Below, piece after piece: positions 30,207-41,982 of a stretch of DNA of 64,000 nt. Numbering within the stretch: the first letter of the stretch is position 1; the number at the start of each line of letters is the position of its first letter. The notes below the pieces were generated by a model. It was not told the DNA's origin. It saw only the letters and a program-made list of their open reading frames with translations, and ran no database searches. The translations under genes and the position numbers were made by a program. This stretch comes from Pseudomonas sp. MWU13-2105 (GTDB taxonomy: Bacteria > Pseudomonadota > Gammaproteobacteria > Pseudomonadales > Pseudomonadaceae): assembly GCF_023242315.1 (NCBI RefSeq), contig NZ_JALLIY010000004.1, forward strand, positions 1 to 64,000, written 5' to 3'.

Positions 30207-31886
30207 CTAGCGCTCGTGGACGTAGGTACCCGGTGCCGCCTCGCCCGCCGGGTAGGCCTTGCTACCCAGGCTGGTCGGTGATTTCTTCAGTTTGCCCGAA
30301 CGCTCGGTCTGCCACGCTTGCCAGTGCAGCCACCAAGAATCGGTGTGCTTGGTGGAGTTTTCCTGCCAGTCGTCGGCCTTGGCCGGCATCTCGGTACTGG
30401 TCATGTAGCGCGATTTCGGATTGCCCGGCGGGTTCAGGATGCTCTGGATATGGCCGCTGCTGGACAGCACGAACTCGACCTTGCCGCCGAATAGTTGCGC
30501 CGACTTGTAGCAGGACTTCCAGGGCGTGATGTGATCGTTGGTACCGGCCAGGGCAAAGATGTCGGCGTCGACCTTTTTCAGGTCGATAGGCGTGCCGCAG
30601 ACTTCCAGGGCGTCGGCGCGCACCAGTGGATTGTTCTTGAACATCTCGATCAGGTCGCCATGGAAGGCGGCCGGCAGGCGCGTGGTGTCGTTGTTCCAGA
30701 ACAGGATATCGAACACCGGCGGCTCGTTGCCCAGCAGGTAGTTGTTGACCCAGTAGTTCCAGATCAGGTCGTTGGGGCGCATCCAGGCAAAGACCTTGGC
30801 CATGTCGCTGCCTTCCAGTACGCCGGCCTGGTAGGAGTGGCGCTTGGCGGCTTCGAGCGTCTGTTCGTCGACGAACAGCGCGACCTGGGTGTCGAGGGTG
30901 GTGTCGAGCACGCTGACCAGCAGGGTCAGGGCATTGACCTTCTTCTCGCCGAGGGCGGCGTAGTGGCCGAGCAGGGCGGTGCAGGTGATGCCGCCGGAGC
31001 AGGCACCGAGCATGTTCACGTCCTTGCTGCCGGTGATGGCGGTGACCACGTCGACGGCTTCCTTCAGCGCCTCGATGTAGGTCGACAGGCCCCACTCGCG
31101 CTGGGCCTTGGTCGGGTTGCGCCAGCTGACGATAAAGGTCTGTACGTGGCTGCGCAGGCAGAAGCGCGCCAGGCTCTTGTCGGGACTGAGGTCGAACACA
31201 TAGAACTTGTTGATCTGCGGCGGTACCACCAGCAGCGGCCGCTCATGCACCTGTTCGGTGATGGGGCTGTACTGGATCAGCTCCAGCACATCGTTGCGAA
31301 ACACCACCGCGCCTTCGGTGGTGCCCAGGCTCTTGCCGACCTCGAAGGCGCCCATGTTCACCTGGCTGGGCATGCCGCCGTTGTGCACCAGATCCTTGGC
31401 CAGGTTCGAAAGACCGTCCAGCAGGCTCTTGCCGCCGGTCTCGAAGAAGCGCTTGACCGCCGCCGGGTTGGCCGCGGTGTTGGTCGGGGCCATGGCCTCG
31501 GTCATCAGGTTGATGACGAAGTGGCCGCGACTGATGTCCTGTGGCGACAGCGAGCTTTCGTCGATCCAGGCATGGAGCTCCTTGCGCCAGGCCAGGTAGG
31601 TTTGCAGGTAACGCCGGTACAACGGATTCTGGCTCCAGGCCGGGTCGTTGAAACGTCGGTCATCGCTTTCCGGCTGCAGGCCGGACTTGCCCAGCAGTAC
31701 GTTCTTCAGTTCGACGCCGAAATGGGCGACATGCTTGACGCTGTGGATGGGTTGTTTGATGGCTTGGGTCAATACCATTCGTGCAGAGGTAAGAAGATCC
31801 TTTCTACGCAAGCCGACGACGGGGTTCAGGCCCAGGGTGTTTTCCGAGGCTTGCCGCTGCAGGTCATCGTTGTTCTTGTTACTCAT
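30207..31886 (-). CDS. phaC1: Class II poly(3-hydroxyalkanoate) synthase PhaC1
   Basis: This is the main medium-chain-length PHA synthase. In the 559-residue product the catalytic triad falls at Cys296 (GACSGG), Asp451 (GTNDHITPW) and His479 (SSGHIQS), the same numbering as the P. putida enzyme. The N terminus SNKNNDDLQRQASENTLGLN matches class II synthases. It is the first gene of the phaC1-Z-C2-D run, behind a candidate sigma-54-type promoter. Confidence 0.97.
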   Translation of the reverse strand: MSNKNNDDLQRQASENTLGLNPVVGLRRKDLLTSARMVLTQAIKQPIHSVKHVAHFGVELKNVLLGKSGLQPESDDRRFNDPAWSQNPLYRRYLQTYLAWRKELHAWIDESSLSPQDISRGHFVINLMTEAMAPTNTAANPAAVKRFFETGGKSLLDGLSNLAKDLVHNGGMPSQVNMGAFEVGKSLGTTEGAVVFRNDVLELIQYSPITEQVHERPLLVVPPQINKFYVFDLSPDKSLARFCLRSHVQTFIVSWRNPTKAQREWGLSTYIEALKEAVDVVTAITGSKDVNMLGACSGGITCTALLGHYAALGEKKVNALTLLVSVLDTTLDTQVALFVDEQTLEAAKRHSYQAGVLEGSDMAKVFAWMRPNDLIWNYWVNNYLLGNEPPVFDILFWNNDTTRLPAAFHGDLIEMFKNNPLVRADALEVCGTPIDLKKVDADIFALAGTNDHITPWKSCYKSAQLFGGKVEFVLSSSGHIQSILNPPGNPKSRYMTSTEMPAKADDWQENSTKHTDSWWLHWQAWQTERSGKLKKSPTSLGSKAYPAGEAAPGTYVHER

Positions 31887-31936
31887 CTACGACGCTCCAT
31901 TGTCCTGAGACGAGTACCGGGTACAGCTGTGCAAAT

Positions 31937-31954
31937 GGCACAGCGAATGCCAAG
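31937..31954 (-). promoter_or_regulatory. Candidate sigma-54 (-24/-12) promoter of phaC1
   Basis: On the minus strand CTTGGCATTCGCTGTGCC has GG and GC dinucleotides with the 12-base offset of -24/-12 promoters. The TGGCA half is perfect; the second half is TGC rather than TTGC. It ends about 50 bases before the phaC1 start. Sigma-54-like elements upstream of phaC1 have been proposed in other pseudomonads. Confidence 0.45.
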
Positions 31955-32127
31955 TACTACTGCTCGGGTGACCGTTGATTGCACATCGTTAAATGCACGG
32001 AACTTGCCAGCTCCATTGGTTACCCGAGTTTGATTTTTTTCGCAAGCGGGCCACTCGTTAGCCACGCCGTGGGGGATTGAATCAGATGTGATTAGAAAAT
32101 GCCCTCCAAAACGACCGGAGGTCCGGA

Positions 32128-32508
32128 CTAGAGCATCAGCTTGACCACGGATTCGGACGGGTCGCGGGATTTTCCGGCCGCTTTCAGTTCGGCAAGATAA
32201 TCGGCCCACAAGTCATCCTGGCGGCGTGCCAGCTCGTAGAGGTAGTCCCAGGTGAACAATCCGCTGTCATGACCGTCGTCGAAGGTCAGTTTCAGTGCAT
32301 ATTGGCCGGCGGGTTCGAGCTTGCTCAGGGCGACATTGAGCTTGCCGAACTGGAGGATGGGCTTGCCGTGGCCCTGGACCTCGGCGGAAGGCGAATGCAC
32401 CCGCAGGAATTCGGCGGGCAGGTGGTATTCCTCGTCCGGGCCGTATTTGAGGGTCAGGGTTTTCGAAGCTTTGTACAGGTTGATGGCGGTGGGGAGTCGG
32501 GTGGTCAT
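32128..32508 (-). CDS. DUF971 protein (gamma-butyrobetaine hydroxylase N-terminal-like domain)
   Basis: This 126-residue protein begins with a variable stretch, then shows LPAEFLRVHSPSAEVQGHG, ALKLTFDDGHDSGLFTWDYL and ELARRQDDLW, which are typical of the DUF971 family. The same fold forms the N-terminal domain of gamma-butyrobetaine hydroxylase. Its function alone is unknown to me; relatives are often near hslVU or pha genes, as here. It lies downstream of hslU on the same strand, separated by a REP-containing spacer. Confidence 0.88.
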   Translation of the reverse strand: MTTRLPTAINLYKASKTLTLKYGPDEEYHLPAEFLRVHSPSAEVQGHGKPILQFGKLNVALSKLEPAGQYALKLTFDDGHDSGLFTWDYLYELARRQDDLWADYLAELKAAGKSRDPSESVVKLML

Positions 32509-32540
32509 GGGCAGCCTGCGATCCGTCTGTGTCAGAGAAT

Positions 32541-32630
32541 CCTGTGGGAGCGGAGCTTGTCGGATCGCCGCATCGCCGCGAAGCTTCTGGCGTTCTCACG
32601 GGCCCTTCGCGAGCAAGCTCTGCTCCCTCA
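32541..32630. repeat. REPIN-like inverted REP pair between hslU and the DUF971 gene
   Basis: The left end CCTGTGGGAGCGGAGCTTGT and the right end GCAAGCTCTGCTCCCTCA are inverted, around a centre containing GCGATCCG/CGCGAAGC-type fragments. A further weak copy (GCCCCGCTCCTACAGG) follows at 32654-32669. Confidence 0.7.
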
Positions 32631-32683
32631 AGGGGCTGTGTTCGGCCATAAAAGCCCCGCTCCTACAGGGAGCGGTGTGCTCT

Positions 32684-34021
32684 TTACAGGATATACCGCG
32701 ACAGGTCTTCGTTCTTCGCCAATTCGCCCAGGTGGCTGTTGACGTAGTCGGCGTCGATGCGGATCGGCTCCTCGTTGTGGGCGCTGGCCAGGTCGCCGGC
32801 GCTGAACGAGACTTCCTCCAGCAGGCGCTCCAGCAGCGTGTGCAGGCGACGGGCACCGATGTTCTCGGTCTTCTCGTTGACCTGCCAGGCGATTTCCGCC
32901 AGGCGCTTGATACCGTCCGGCAGGAACTCGATGGCCAGGCCTTCGGTTTTCAGCAGCTCGCGGTACTGCTCGGTCAGCGAGGCGTGCGGTTCGCTGAGGA
33001 TGCGCTCGAAGTCTTCCGGACTCAGGGCCTTGAGTTCGACCCGGATCGGCAGGCGGCCTTGCAGCTCGGGGACGAGGTCGCTCGGCTTGCTCAGGTGGAA
33101 CGCGCCGGAGGCGATAAACAGGATATGGTCGGTCTTGACCATGCCCAGCTTGGTGTTCACCGTGCAGCCTTCGATCAGCGGCAGCAGGTCGCGCTGCACG
33201 CCCTCGCGGGAGACATCGGCACCGCCGACGTTGCCGCGCTTGGCGACCTTGTCGATTTCGTCGATGAAAACGATACCGTGCTGTTCCACCGCCTCCAGGG
33301 CCTTGGCCTTCAATTCCTCATCGTTGACCAGGCGTCCGGCTTCTTCGTCACGGACCAGCTTGAGCGCGTCCTTGACCTTGAGCTTGCGGCTCTTGCGCTT
33401 GCCCTTGCCCATGTTGGCGAACAGGTTCTGCAATTGGTTGGTCATTTCCTCCATGCCCGGCGGCGTGGCGATCTCGACGCCGAACGACTCGGCCACTTCG
33501 ATTTCGATCTCCTTGTCATCCAGCTGGCCTTCGCGCAGGCGCTTGCGGAACAGCTGGCGGGTGTTGGAGTCCTGGGCCGGGGCCGAGTCCTCGTTGAAAC
33601 CCATGCGTGCCGGTGGCAGCAGGGCGTCGAGGATACGTTCCTCGGCGGCGTCTTCGGCGCGATGGCGGACCTTGACCAGCTCCTGCTCGCGCAGCAACTT
33701 GATCGCGGCGTCCGCCAGGTCACGGATGATCGATTCGACGTCACGGCCGACATAGCCGACCTCGGTGAACTTGGTTGCTTCGACCTTGATGAACGGTGCA
33801 TTGGCCAGTTTGGCCAGGCGCCGGGCGATTTCGGTCTTGCCGACGCCGGTCGGGCCGATCATCAGGATGTTTTTCGGGGTCACTTCGACGCGCAGTTCCT
33901 CGGGGAGCTGCATCCGGCGCCAGCGGTTGCGCAGCGCGATGGCGACGGCGCGCTTGGCATCGTCCTGGCCAATGATATGGCGATTGAGTTCGTGGACGAT
34001 TTCGCGGGGGGTCATGGACAT
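32684..34021 (-). CDS. hslU: ATP-dependent protease ATPase subunit HslU
   Basis: HslU is the AAA+ unfoldase of the HslVU protease. The 445-residue product has Walker A GPTGVGKT at residues 56-63, Walker B in [14 protein letters not shown], an inserted I-domain rich in charged residues in the middle, and the C-terminal tail ending SRYIL that docks into HslV. It follows hslV by 44 bases and shares its heat-shock promoter. Confidence 0.97.
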   Translation of the reverse strand: MSMTPREIVHELNRHIIGQDDAKRAVAIALRNRWRRMQLPEELRVEVTPKNILMIGPTGVGKTEIARRLAKLANAPFIKVEATKFTEVGYVGRDVESIIRDLADAAIKLLREQELVKVRHRAEDAAEERILDALLPPARMGFNEDSAPAQDSNTRQLFRKRLREGQLDDKEIEIEVAESFGVEIATPPGMEEMTNQLQNLFANMGKGKRKSRKLKVKDALKLVRDEEAGRLVNDEELKAKALEAVEQHGIVFIDEIDKVAKRGNVGGADVSREGVQRDLLPLIEGCTVNTKLGMVKTDHILFIASGAFHLSKPSDLVPELQGRLPIRVELKALSPEDFERILSEPHASLTEQYRELLKTEGLAIEFLPDGIKRLAEIAWQVNEKTENIGARRLHTLLERLLEEVSFSAGDLASAHNEEPIRIDADYVNSHLGELAKNEDLSRYIL

Positions 34022-34065
34022 AATATGTGGGTCCTCAAGCGGAAATGGGCAGCCGTGCGGGCTGG

Positions 34066-34596
34066 TTATTCCGCGAGGTCCTGCTCCTCGATGGTGACGT
34101 TGTGATTGGTGAAGACGCAGATGTCTGCCGCGATGCCCAGGGCGGTCTCGACGATTTCCCGGGCCGACAGGTCGGTTTTCTTCAGCAGTGCGCTGGCCGC
34201 GGCCTGGGCGTAGCCGCCACCGGAGCCCATGGCGATCAGGCCGTCTTCCGGTTCGACGACGTCGCCGTTACCGGTAATGATCAGTGAAGCATCTTTGTTG
34301 GCCACCGCCAGCATGGCTTCCAGGCGGCTCAGGGAGCGGTCGGTACGCCATTCCTTGGCCAGTTCGACAGCGGCGCGGACCAGATGACCCTGATGTTTCT
34401 CAAGTTGGCCTTCGAAGCGCTCGAACAGGGTAAAGGCGTCGGCGGTGGCGCCGGCGAAACCGGCGATGACTTCACCGTGGTAGAGGCGCCGGACTTTTTT
34501 CGCGTTGCCCTTCATGACGGTATTGCCGAGGGAAACCTGGCCGTCGCCGCCCATGACGACTTTGCCGTGGCGACGAACTGAAACGATGGTGGTCAA
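34066..34596 (-). CDS. hslV: ATP-dependent protease peptidase subunit HslV
   Basis: HslV is the proteasome-like peptidase of HslVU. The 176-residue product starts with TTG; after removal of fMet it begins [19 protein letters not shown], exposing the catalytic N-terminal Thr. Further markers are [15 protein letters not shown] and AMGSGGGYA. The TTG at 34596 is required because the mature N terminus is fixed by this Thr. GGAGA lies about seven bases upstream. Confidence 0.97.
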   Translation of the reverse strand: MTTIVSVRRHGKVVMGGDGQVSLGNTVMKGNAKKVRRLYHGEVIAGFAGATADAFTLFERFEGQLEKHQGHLVRAAVELAKEWRTDRSLSRLEAMLAVANKDASLIITGNGDVVEPEDGLIAMGSGGGYAQAAASALLKKTDLSAREIVETALGIAADICVFTNHNVTIEEQDLAE

Positions 34597-34641
34597 GGGA
34601 GAATCTCCACGCAGCGGGGCGAAAATGCCTGATGGAAACTC

Positions 34642-34668
34642 ATATGGGGGTGGTGGTGGGTTTTTCAA
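34642..34668 (-). promoter_or_regulatory. Heat-shock (sigma-32) promoter of hslVU
   Basis: Read on the minus strand, TTGAAA (34668-34663) is followed after 13 bases by CCCCATAT (34649-34642). This matches the E. coli sigma-32 consensus well. It lies about 45 bases before the hslV start codon. Confidence 0.75.
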
Positions 34669-34751
34669 CCGTGGGCGGGATGAGGGGATGAATGGCGTAG
34701 GAAAGGCTTTGTTTGAACCCGCACGACAGACTTCAAGGTCAGGCTCAACCC

Positions 34752-34899
34752 TTGTGGCGAGCGGGCTTGCCCGCGCTGGGCCGCGCAGCGGCCCCAAAAC
34801 CGACGAATCAGGTGTGTCTGGTAGACCGAGGCGGCCGGTTTTGCGGCTGCTGCGTAGTCGAGCGCGGTGGTGCGGCGTTCCGACAAGCCCGCTCCCGGC
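34752..34899. repeat. Dispersed repeat of about 150 bp with inverted ends (copy 1)
   Basis: It starts GTGGCGAGCGGGCTTGCCCG and ends GTTCCGACAAGCCCGCTCCC. The interior holds GGCCGGTTTTGCGGCTGCTG and CGTAGTCGAGCGCGG. A second copy lies at 41773-41922 in the same orientation. The inverted GCGGGCTTG/CAAGCCCGC ends suggest a REPIN-type element. With the hslV promoter and leader, it accounts for the 305-base gap between hslV and the SPOR gene. Confidence 0.8.
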
Positions 34900-34901
34900 A
34901 A

Positions 34902-35612
34902 TCAGCGGCTCTGGCGCTGTTGCAGCAACAGGTTGTTGAAGCCGCTACCGGCCAGTTGTTTCTGCGCCTTGGTCAGTTGTTCGCGGTTGCTGAACGGTCC
35001 GACCAAAACCCGGTACCAGGTCTCGTCCTTCACGGTCCCGGATTCCACCGAAACCGACTGCCCGAGCAGAATGACTTGCGCCCGGACCTTGTCCGCATCG
35101 GCTTCCTTGCGGAACGAGCCGGCCTGCAGGAAGAACTGCGTCACCGCTGCCGGTTTGGCCGCTGCCACCGGCGGCGGCGGTGGCGGGGTAATACCGGACA
35201 AAGCGGCCTGGGCCCGGGCGGTATCGATCTTCGCCGCTTCGGCCGGGGTCACCGGGGTGGTCGGCGTCGGCACGGTCTGCGGCGTCGGCAGGGTTTTCTC
35301 CGGCACGGCTTCTGGTGGCACGATGACTTCCGATTCCGGCAGCAAGGTGTAGAAATCGTACTTGGGCTTCACCGGCTGGGTCGGGCTCGGCGGGGTCTTG
35401 TTGGCTTCGGCGATCTTGCTCGCTTTCAACTGTTCCTGCTTGACCCGTTTGATGTCATCGCCCTTGCCCGGCTCCAGCTTCATCAGGAATACGATGAACG
35501 CGCCCACGCCGAGGCCGATCGCCAGCCACAACCAGCCCGGGATCGGTTTTTTCGCAGGAGCTTGGTAACGGCTGGCGCCACGTTTGGGTGCGGGGGTTTT
35601 CTTGGCAGCCAA
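34902..35612 (-). CDS. FtsN-like SPOR-domain protein
   Basis: This is an inner-membrane protein with a periplasmic peptidoglycan-binding domain. The 236-residue product has a short basic cytoplasmic head ([16 protein letters not shown]), one membrane helix ([17 protein letters not shown]), a Pro/Thr-rich linker to about residue 150 and a C-terminal SPOR domain starting near [18 protein letters not shown]. The architecture is that of FtsN, which binds denuded glycan strands at the septum. Translation starts at a TTG one base after the argS stop, with GGAG in the end of argS. I would not assign ftsN itself without wider synteny. Confidence 0.85.
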   Translation of the reverse strand: MAAKKTPAPKRGASRYQAPAKKPIPGWLWLAIGLGVGAFIVFLMKLEPGKGDDIKRVKQEQLKASKIAEANKTPPSPTQPVKPKYDFYTLLPESEVIVPPEAVPEKTLPTPQTVPTPTTPVTPAEAAKIDTARAQAALSGITPPPPPPVAAAKPAAVTQFFLQAGSFRKEADADKVRAQVILLGQSVSVESGTVKDETWYRVLVGPFSNREQLTKAQKQLAGSGFNNLLLQQRQSR

Positions 35613-35613
35613 C

Positions 35614-37443
<1,830 letters not shown>

Positions 37444-37480
37444 TTACGGACTTGTGGTGCCCGCGAAGAGGCCAGTGCGG

Positions 37481-39700
37481 TCAATACAAATCCACCGGAT
37501 CGACATCCAACGACCAGCGCACCTGCCGCCCGCTGGGCATCTGCTCCAACACCAGCAACCAACTGCTCAACAACCGGTGCAGCGAAGCCCGGCCATTGGC
37601 CTGCAACAACAACTGCGCCCGATAACGCCCGGCCCGACGCTCCATGGGCGCCGGCACCGGCCCGAGCAACTCGATGCCGCCCAGGCTCATTTCGCCCAGC
37701 AAACGCTCGGCCGCACTGCAAGCCTCATCGAGAAAACCCTCGGCCTGCCCCGGCTTGTGGGCTTCGGCCCGCAGCAGCGCAAGGTGCGCGAAGGGCGGCA
37801 AGCCGGCGGCCCGGCGCTCGCTCAAGGCCTGTTCGGCAAAGGCGAAATAACCCTGCTCGGTCAGCTGAATCAACAGCGGATGATCCGCCAGGTGCGTCTG
37901 GATAATCACCTTGCCCGGCTCCTCCGCGCGCCCGGCCCGGCCCGCCACCTGGACGATCAACTGGGCCATGCGCTCGCTGGCGCGGAAGTCGCCGGAAAAC
38001 AGGCCGCCGTCGGCATCGAGAATCGACACCAGGGTTACCCGGGGGAAGTGATGGCCTTTGGCAAGCATCTGCGTACCCACGAGGATGCAGGGTTGGCCCT
38101 TCTGGATAGTGGCGAACAACTGGTTCATCGCGTCCTTGCGCGAGGTGCTGTCGCGGTCGACCCGCAGTACCGGGTAATCGGGAAACAGGATGGCCAATCG
38201 CTCCTCGGCGCGCTCGGTCCCGGCCCCCACCGGGCGCAGGTCGACCTTGCCGCACTGTGGGCAATTGCGTGGTACGCGTTCGACATAGCCGCAGTGATGA
38301 CAGCGCAGTTCGCCGGAGCGCTGGTGCACGGTCATCCGCGCATCGCAGCGCGAGCATTCGGACATCCAGCCGCAGTCGTGGCACAGCAGTGTCGGCGCGA
38401 AGCCGCGACGGTTGAGGAACACCAGTACCTGCTGGCCGGCGGCGAGGGTCTGGCCGATGGCCTGTTGCATCGGTCCGGAAATGCCGCTGTCCAGTGGCCG
38501 GCTCTTCACATCCAGGCGCAGGAAGCGCGGTTGCTTGGCGCCGCCGGCGCGTTGATTCAGGCGCAGCAGGCCATAACGACCGGTGTAGGCGTTGTGCAGG
38601 CTTTCCAGGGATGGCGTGGCCGAGCCCAGCACGATCGGAATGTTTTCCTGGCGCGCGCGGACCAGTGCCAGGTCGCGGGCGTGATAACGCAGGCCCTCTT
38701 GTTGCTTATAGGAGCCGTCGTGCTCTTCGTCGATGATGATCAGCCCGGGGTTTTTCATCGGGGTGAACAGCGCCGAACGGGTGCCGATAATGATGTCGGC
38801 CTCACCGTCGCGGGCGGCGAGCCAGGCGTCCAGGCGCTCGCGGTCGTTCACCGCCGAGTGCAGCAGGGCGATGCGGGCGTTGAAACGTTGCTCGAAACGC
38901 GCCAGGGTCTGCGGCCCCAGGTTGATTTCCGGGATCAGCACCAGCGCCTGCTTGCCGGCTTCCAGGGTCTCGCGGATCAGTTGCAGGTAGACCTCGGTCT
39001 TGCCGCTGCCGGTGACCCCGGCCAGCAGGAACGCGTGAAAACTGTCGAGTCCGGCACGGATTGCTTCGCAGGCGGCGCGTTGTTCGCTGTTGAGCGGCAA
39101 CTCCGGTTGCGCCAGCCAGTGTTCGTGGCGCTCGCTGGGGGCGTGGCGGCGAACTTCCACCTGCACCAGGTCCTTGGCCAGCAGCAGGTCGAGGCTGTCC
39201 TTGCTCAGCATCAGTTTGCTCAGCAGTTGATGGGCCACGCCGTGGGGGTGCTGCGCCAGGGTCGCCAGGGCGTCGCGCTGGCGCGGGGCACGGGCGATGC
39301 GCGGGTCGTCGAGGCGGGCGCCGGGGGCCATCGACCAGAAGCGTTCCTGGCGCGCCTCGGCCGGCTCGCCCTGGCGCAGCAGCACCGGCAGTGCCCAGCT
39401 CAGGGTGTCGCCGAGGCTGTGCTGATAATACTGGGCGGTCCACAGGCACAGCTTGAACAGTGCCGGCGGCAGCGGCGTGGTGGCGTCGAGCAGGGCCGTG
39501 GCGCGCCTGAGTTTGTCCGCCGGGACCTCGCTGTGCTCGGCGACTTCCACCAGGATGCCGATCATCTCCCGGCGGCCGAAGGGTACCCGCAGGCGCATGC
39601 CGGGCTGCAATACGCTACGCGGCACGCCCTCCGGCGCCCGATAATCGAACAGGCGACGCAATGGCGAGGGCAGGGCAAGGCGCAGGATGGCGTCGGGCAC
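37481..39700 (-). CDS. priA: Primosomal protein N' (replication restart helicase)
   Basis: PriA recognises stalled forks and reloads the replisome. The 739-residue product has an N-terminal DNA-binding domain, Walker A GVTGSGKTE, the DEEH helicase motif II in LIIIDEEHDGSYKQQEG, a cysteine-rich zinc module (LCHDCGWMSECSRC, LRCHHCGY, CPQCGK) and VGTQMLAKGHHFP. It starts at a GTG (39700). All motifs appear intact. It is 130 bases upstream of argS on the same strand. Confidence 0.96.
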   Translation of the reverse strand: MPDAILRLALPSPLRRLFDYRAPEGVPRSVLQPGMRLRVPFGRREMIGILVEVAEHSEVPADKLRRATALLDATTPLPPALFKLCLWTAQYYQHSLGDTLSWALPVLLRQGEPAEARQERFWSMAPGARLDDPRIARAPRQRDALATLAQHPHGVAHQLLSKLMLSKDSLDLLLAKDLVQVEVRRHAPSERHEHWLAQPELPLNSEQRAACEAIRAGLDSFHAFLLAGVTGSGKTEVYLQLIRETLEAGKQALVLIPEINLGPQTLARFEQRFNARIALLHSAVNDRERLDAWLAARDGEADIIIGTRSALFTPMKNPGLIIIDEEHDGSYKQQEGLRYHARDLALVRARQENIPIVLGSATPSLESLHNAYTGRYGLLRLNQRAGGAKQPRFLRLDVKSRPLDSGISGPMQQAIGQTLAAGQQVLVFLNRRGFAPTLLCHDCGWMSECSRCDARMTVHQRSGELRCHHCGYVERVPRNCPQCGKVDLRPVGAGTERAEERLAILFPDYPVLRVDRDSTSRKDAMNQLFATIQKGQPCILVGTQMLAKGHHFPRVTLVSILDADGGLFSGDFRASERMAQLIVQVAGRAGRAEEPGKVIIQTHLADHPLLIQLTEQGYFAFAEQALSERRAAGLPPFAHLALLRAEAHKPGQAEGFLDEACSAAERLLGEMSLGGIELLGPVPAPMERRAGRYRAQLLLQANGRASLHRLLSSWLLVLEQMPSGRQVRWSLDVDPVDLY

Positions 39701-39788
39701 GCGGTTCTCTCAGGGAGGGTTTCATGGAGGGCGCGAGCCTAGCAGACGGCTCGGGCAGTGTCTTCCCGACGGAGGGCATACTGGCTAC

Positions 39789-39816
39789 TTGCGTCACGGA
39801 AAAGGTCTGGTATGAT
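39789..39816 (+). promoter_or_regulatory. Probable sigma-70 promoter of rpmE
   Basis: TTGCGT (39789-39794) and TATGAT (39811-39816) are 16 bases apart. A TGG immediately before the -10 makes it an extended -10 promoter. It leaves a leader of about 65 bases before rpmE, which contains a small hairpin (39841-39856). Confidence 0.6.
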
Positions 39817-39886
39817 CGCCGGCTAAATTACGTGCGGTGTTCAACAATCGTGTTGAGCGGCGGCACGCCAGCCTGAGGAAGTCCCC

Positions 39887-40108
39887 ATGAAAGCCGATAT
39901 CCATCCAGCATACGTAGACATCGACGTTACCTGCAGCTGCGGTAACAAGTTCGTGACCCGTTCGACCCACGGCAAAGCACTGCCAATCGACGTGTGCAAC
40001 GAATGCCACCCGTTCTACACCGGTAAGCAGAAGACCCTGGACACCGGCGGCCGCGTACAGAAGTTCGCCGACCGTTTCGGCATGTTCGGCGCTGTCAAAA
40101 AGGCCTGA
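39887..40108 (+). CDS. rpmE: 50S ribosomal protein L31, zinc-binding form
   Basis: L31 is a large-subunit protein forming part of the inter-subunit bridge. The 73-residue product has Cys16, Cys18, Cys37 and Cys40, the complete zinc site of the C-plus form, which is replaced by a zinc-independent paralogue under zinc starvation in many bacteria. GAGGAAG precedes the ATG. It is monocistronic, with its own promoter and terminator. Confidence 0.97.
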   Translation: MKADIHPAYVDIDVTCSCGNKFVTRSTHGKALPIDVCNECHPFYTGKQKTLDTGGRVQKFADRFGMFGAVKKA

Positions 40109-40151
40109 GGCTGATCGCTCCGGGAACAGCTGCTGGTTTTTCCCGGTCGAT

Positions 40152-40182
40152 AAAAAAGGCGTCCCATGTGGACGCCTTTTTT
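40152..40182. terminator. Intrinsic terminator after rpmE
   Basis: The perfect stem AAAAAAGGCGTC/GACGCCTTTTTT with a CCATGTG loop begins 44 bases after rpmE. The A-run and T-run make it potentially bidirectional. Confidence 0.88.
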
Positions 40183-40295
40183 GTGGGCGCTGTTTGTATC
40201 GACGGCCGCCGCATGAAGAATTGTAGACATTTTTTCGCTTGATTGTGCACAGTCTTCGCCTTGTGTTTCCTGGCTCTTGGGCCAAAGTCGTAGGG

Positions 40296-40314
40296 ACAGG
40301 TGCTTGACACCTGT
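40296..40314. promoter_or_regulatory. Inverted repeat overlapping a perfect -35 hexamer upstream of the malic enzyme gene
   Basis: ACAGGTG and CACCTGT are perfect arms around CTTGA, and the centre supplies a consensus TTGACA (40304-40309). No strong -10 is visible 17 bases downstream (TTGTGA). This could be the operator of a repressor. It lies 83 bases before the start codon. Confidence 0.4.
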
Positions 40315-40396
40315 GACTGCTCAGTCTTGTGAGGACTTGGCGACACGAGTATCCTCGGCGGTCCGTCTGTCCCACAGTAAAAAGCGGAATGCCCAC

Positions 40397-41665
<1,269 letters not shown>

Positions 41666-41683
41666 GCCGTTGTAGCGTCAAAC

Positions 41684-41717
41684 AAAAAGCCCCGGCTCGA
41701 ATGAGTCGGGGCTTTTT
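41684..41717 (+). terminator. Intrinsic terminator after the malic enzyme gene
   Basis: The stem AAAAAGCCCCGGCTC/GAGTCGGGGCTTTTT (one G-T pair) with a short loop begins 19 bases after the stop codon. Confidence 0.88.
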
Positions 41718-41772
41718 GCTGTGTGGCTGTCCAGCTTTTGTGGTCACGCGCAGCGTATGGCTGGACGGAATA

Positions 41773-41922
41773 GGTGGCGAGCGGGCTTGCCCGCGCTGGG
41801 GTGCGAAGCGCCCCCAAAACCTGTGATCGCGTAATGTCGGATAAAACGCGTCGGCCGGTTTTACGACTGCTTTGCAGTCGAGCGCGGCGGTGCGGCGTTC
41901 CGACAGGCCCGCTCGCCACAAG
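41773..41922. repeat. Dispersed repeat of about 150 bp with inverted ends (copy 2)
   Basis: It starts GTGGCGAGCGGGCTTGCCCG and ends GTTCCGACAGGCCCGCTCGC, with GGCCGGTTTTACGACTGC and CAGTCGAGCGCGG inside. It matches the repeat at 34752-34899 at both ends and in the right half; the left-centre differs more. With the terminator above, it explains the 317-base gap between the malic enzyme and ponA genes. Confidence 0.8.
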
Positions 41923-41982
41923 ACCACGTCCGATCGGGGCTGGCTCGTTTGCCACAACAAGCCCGCCCGTCACACCGAGGGA

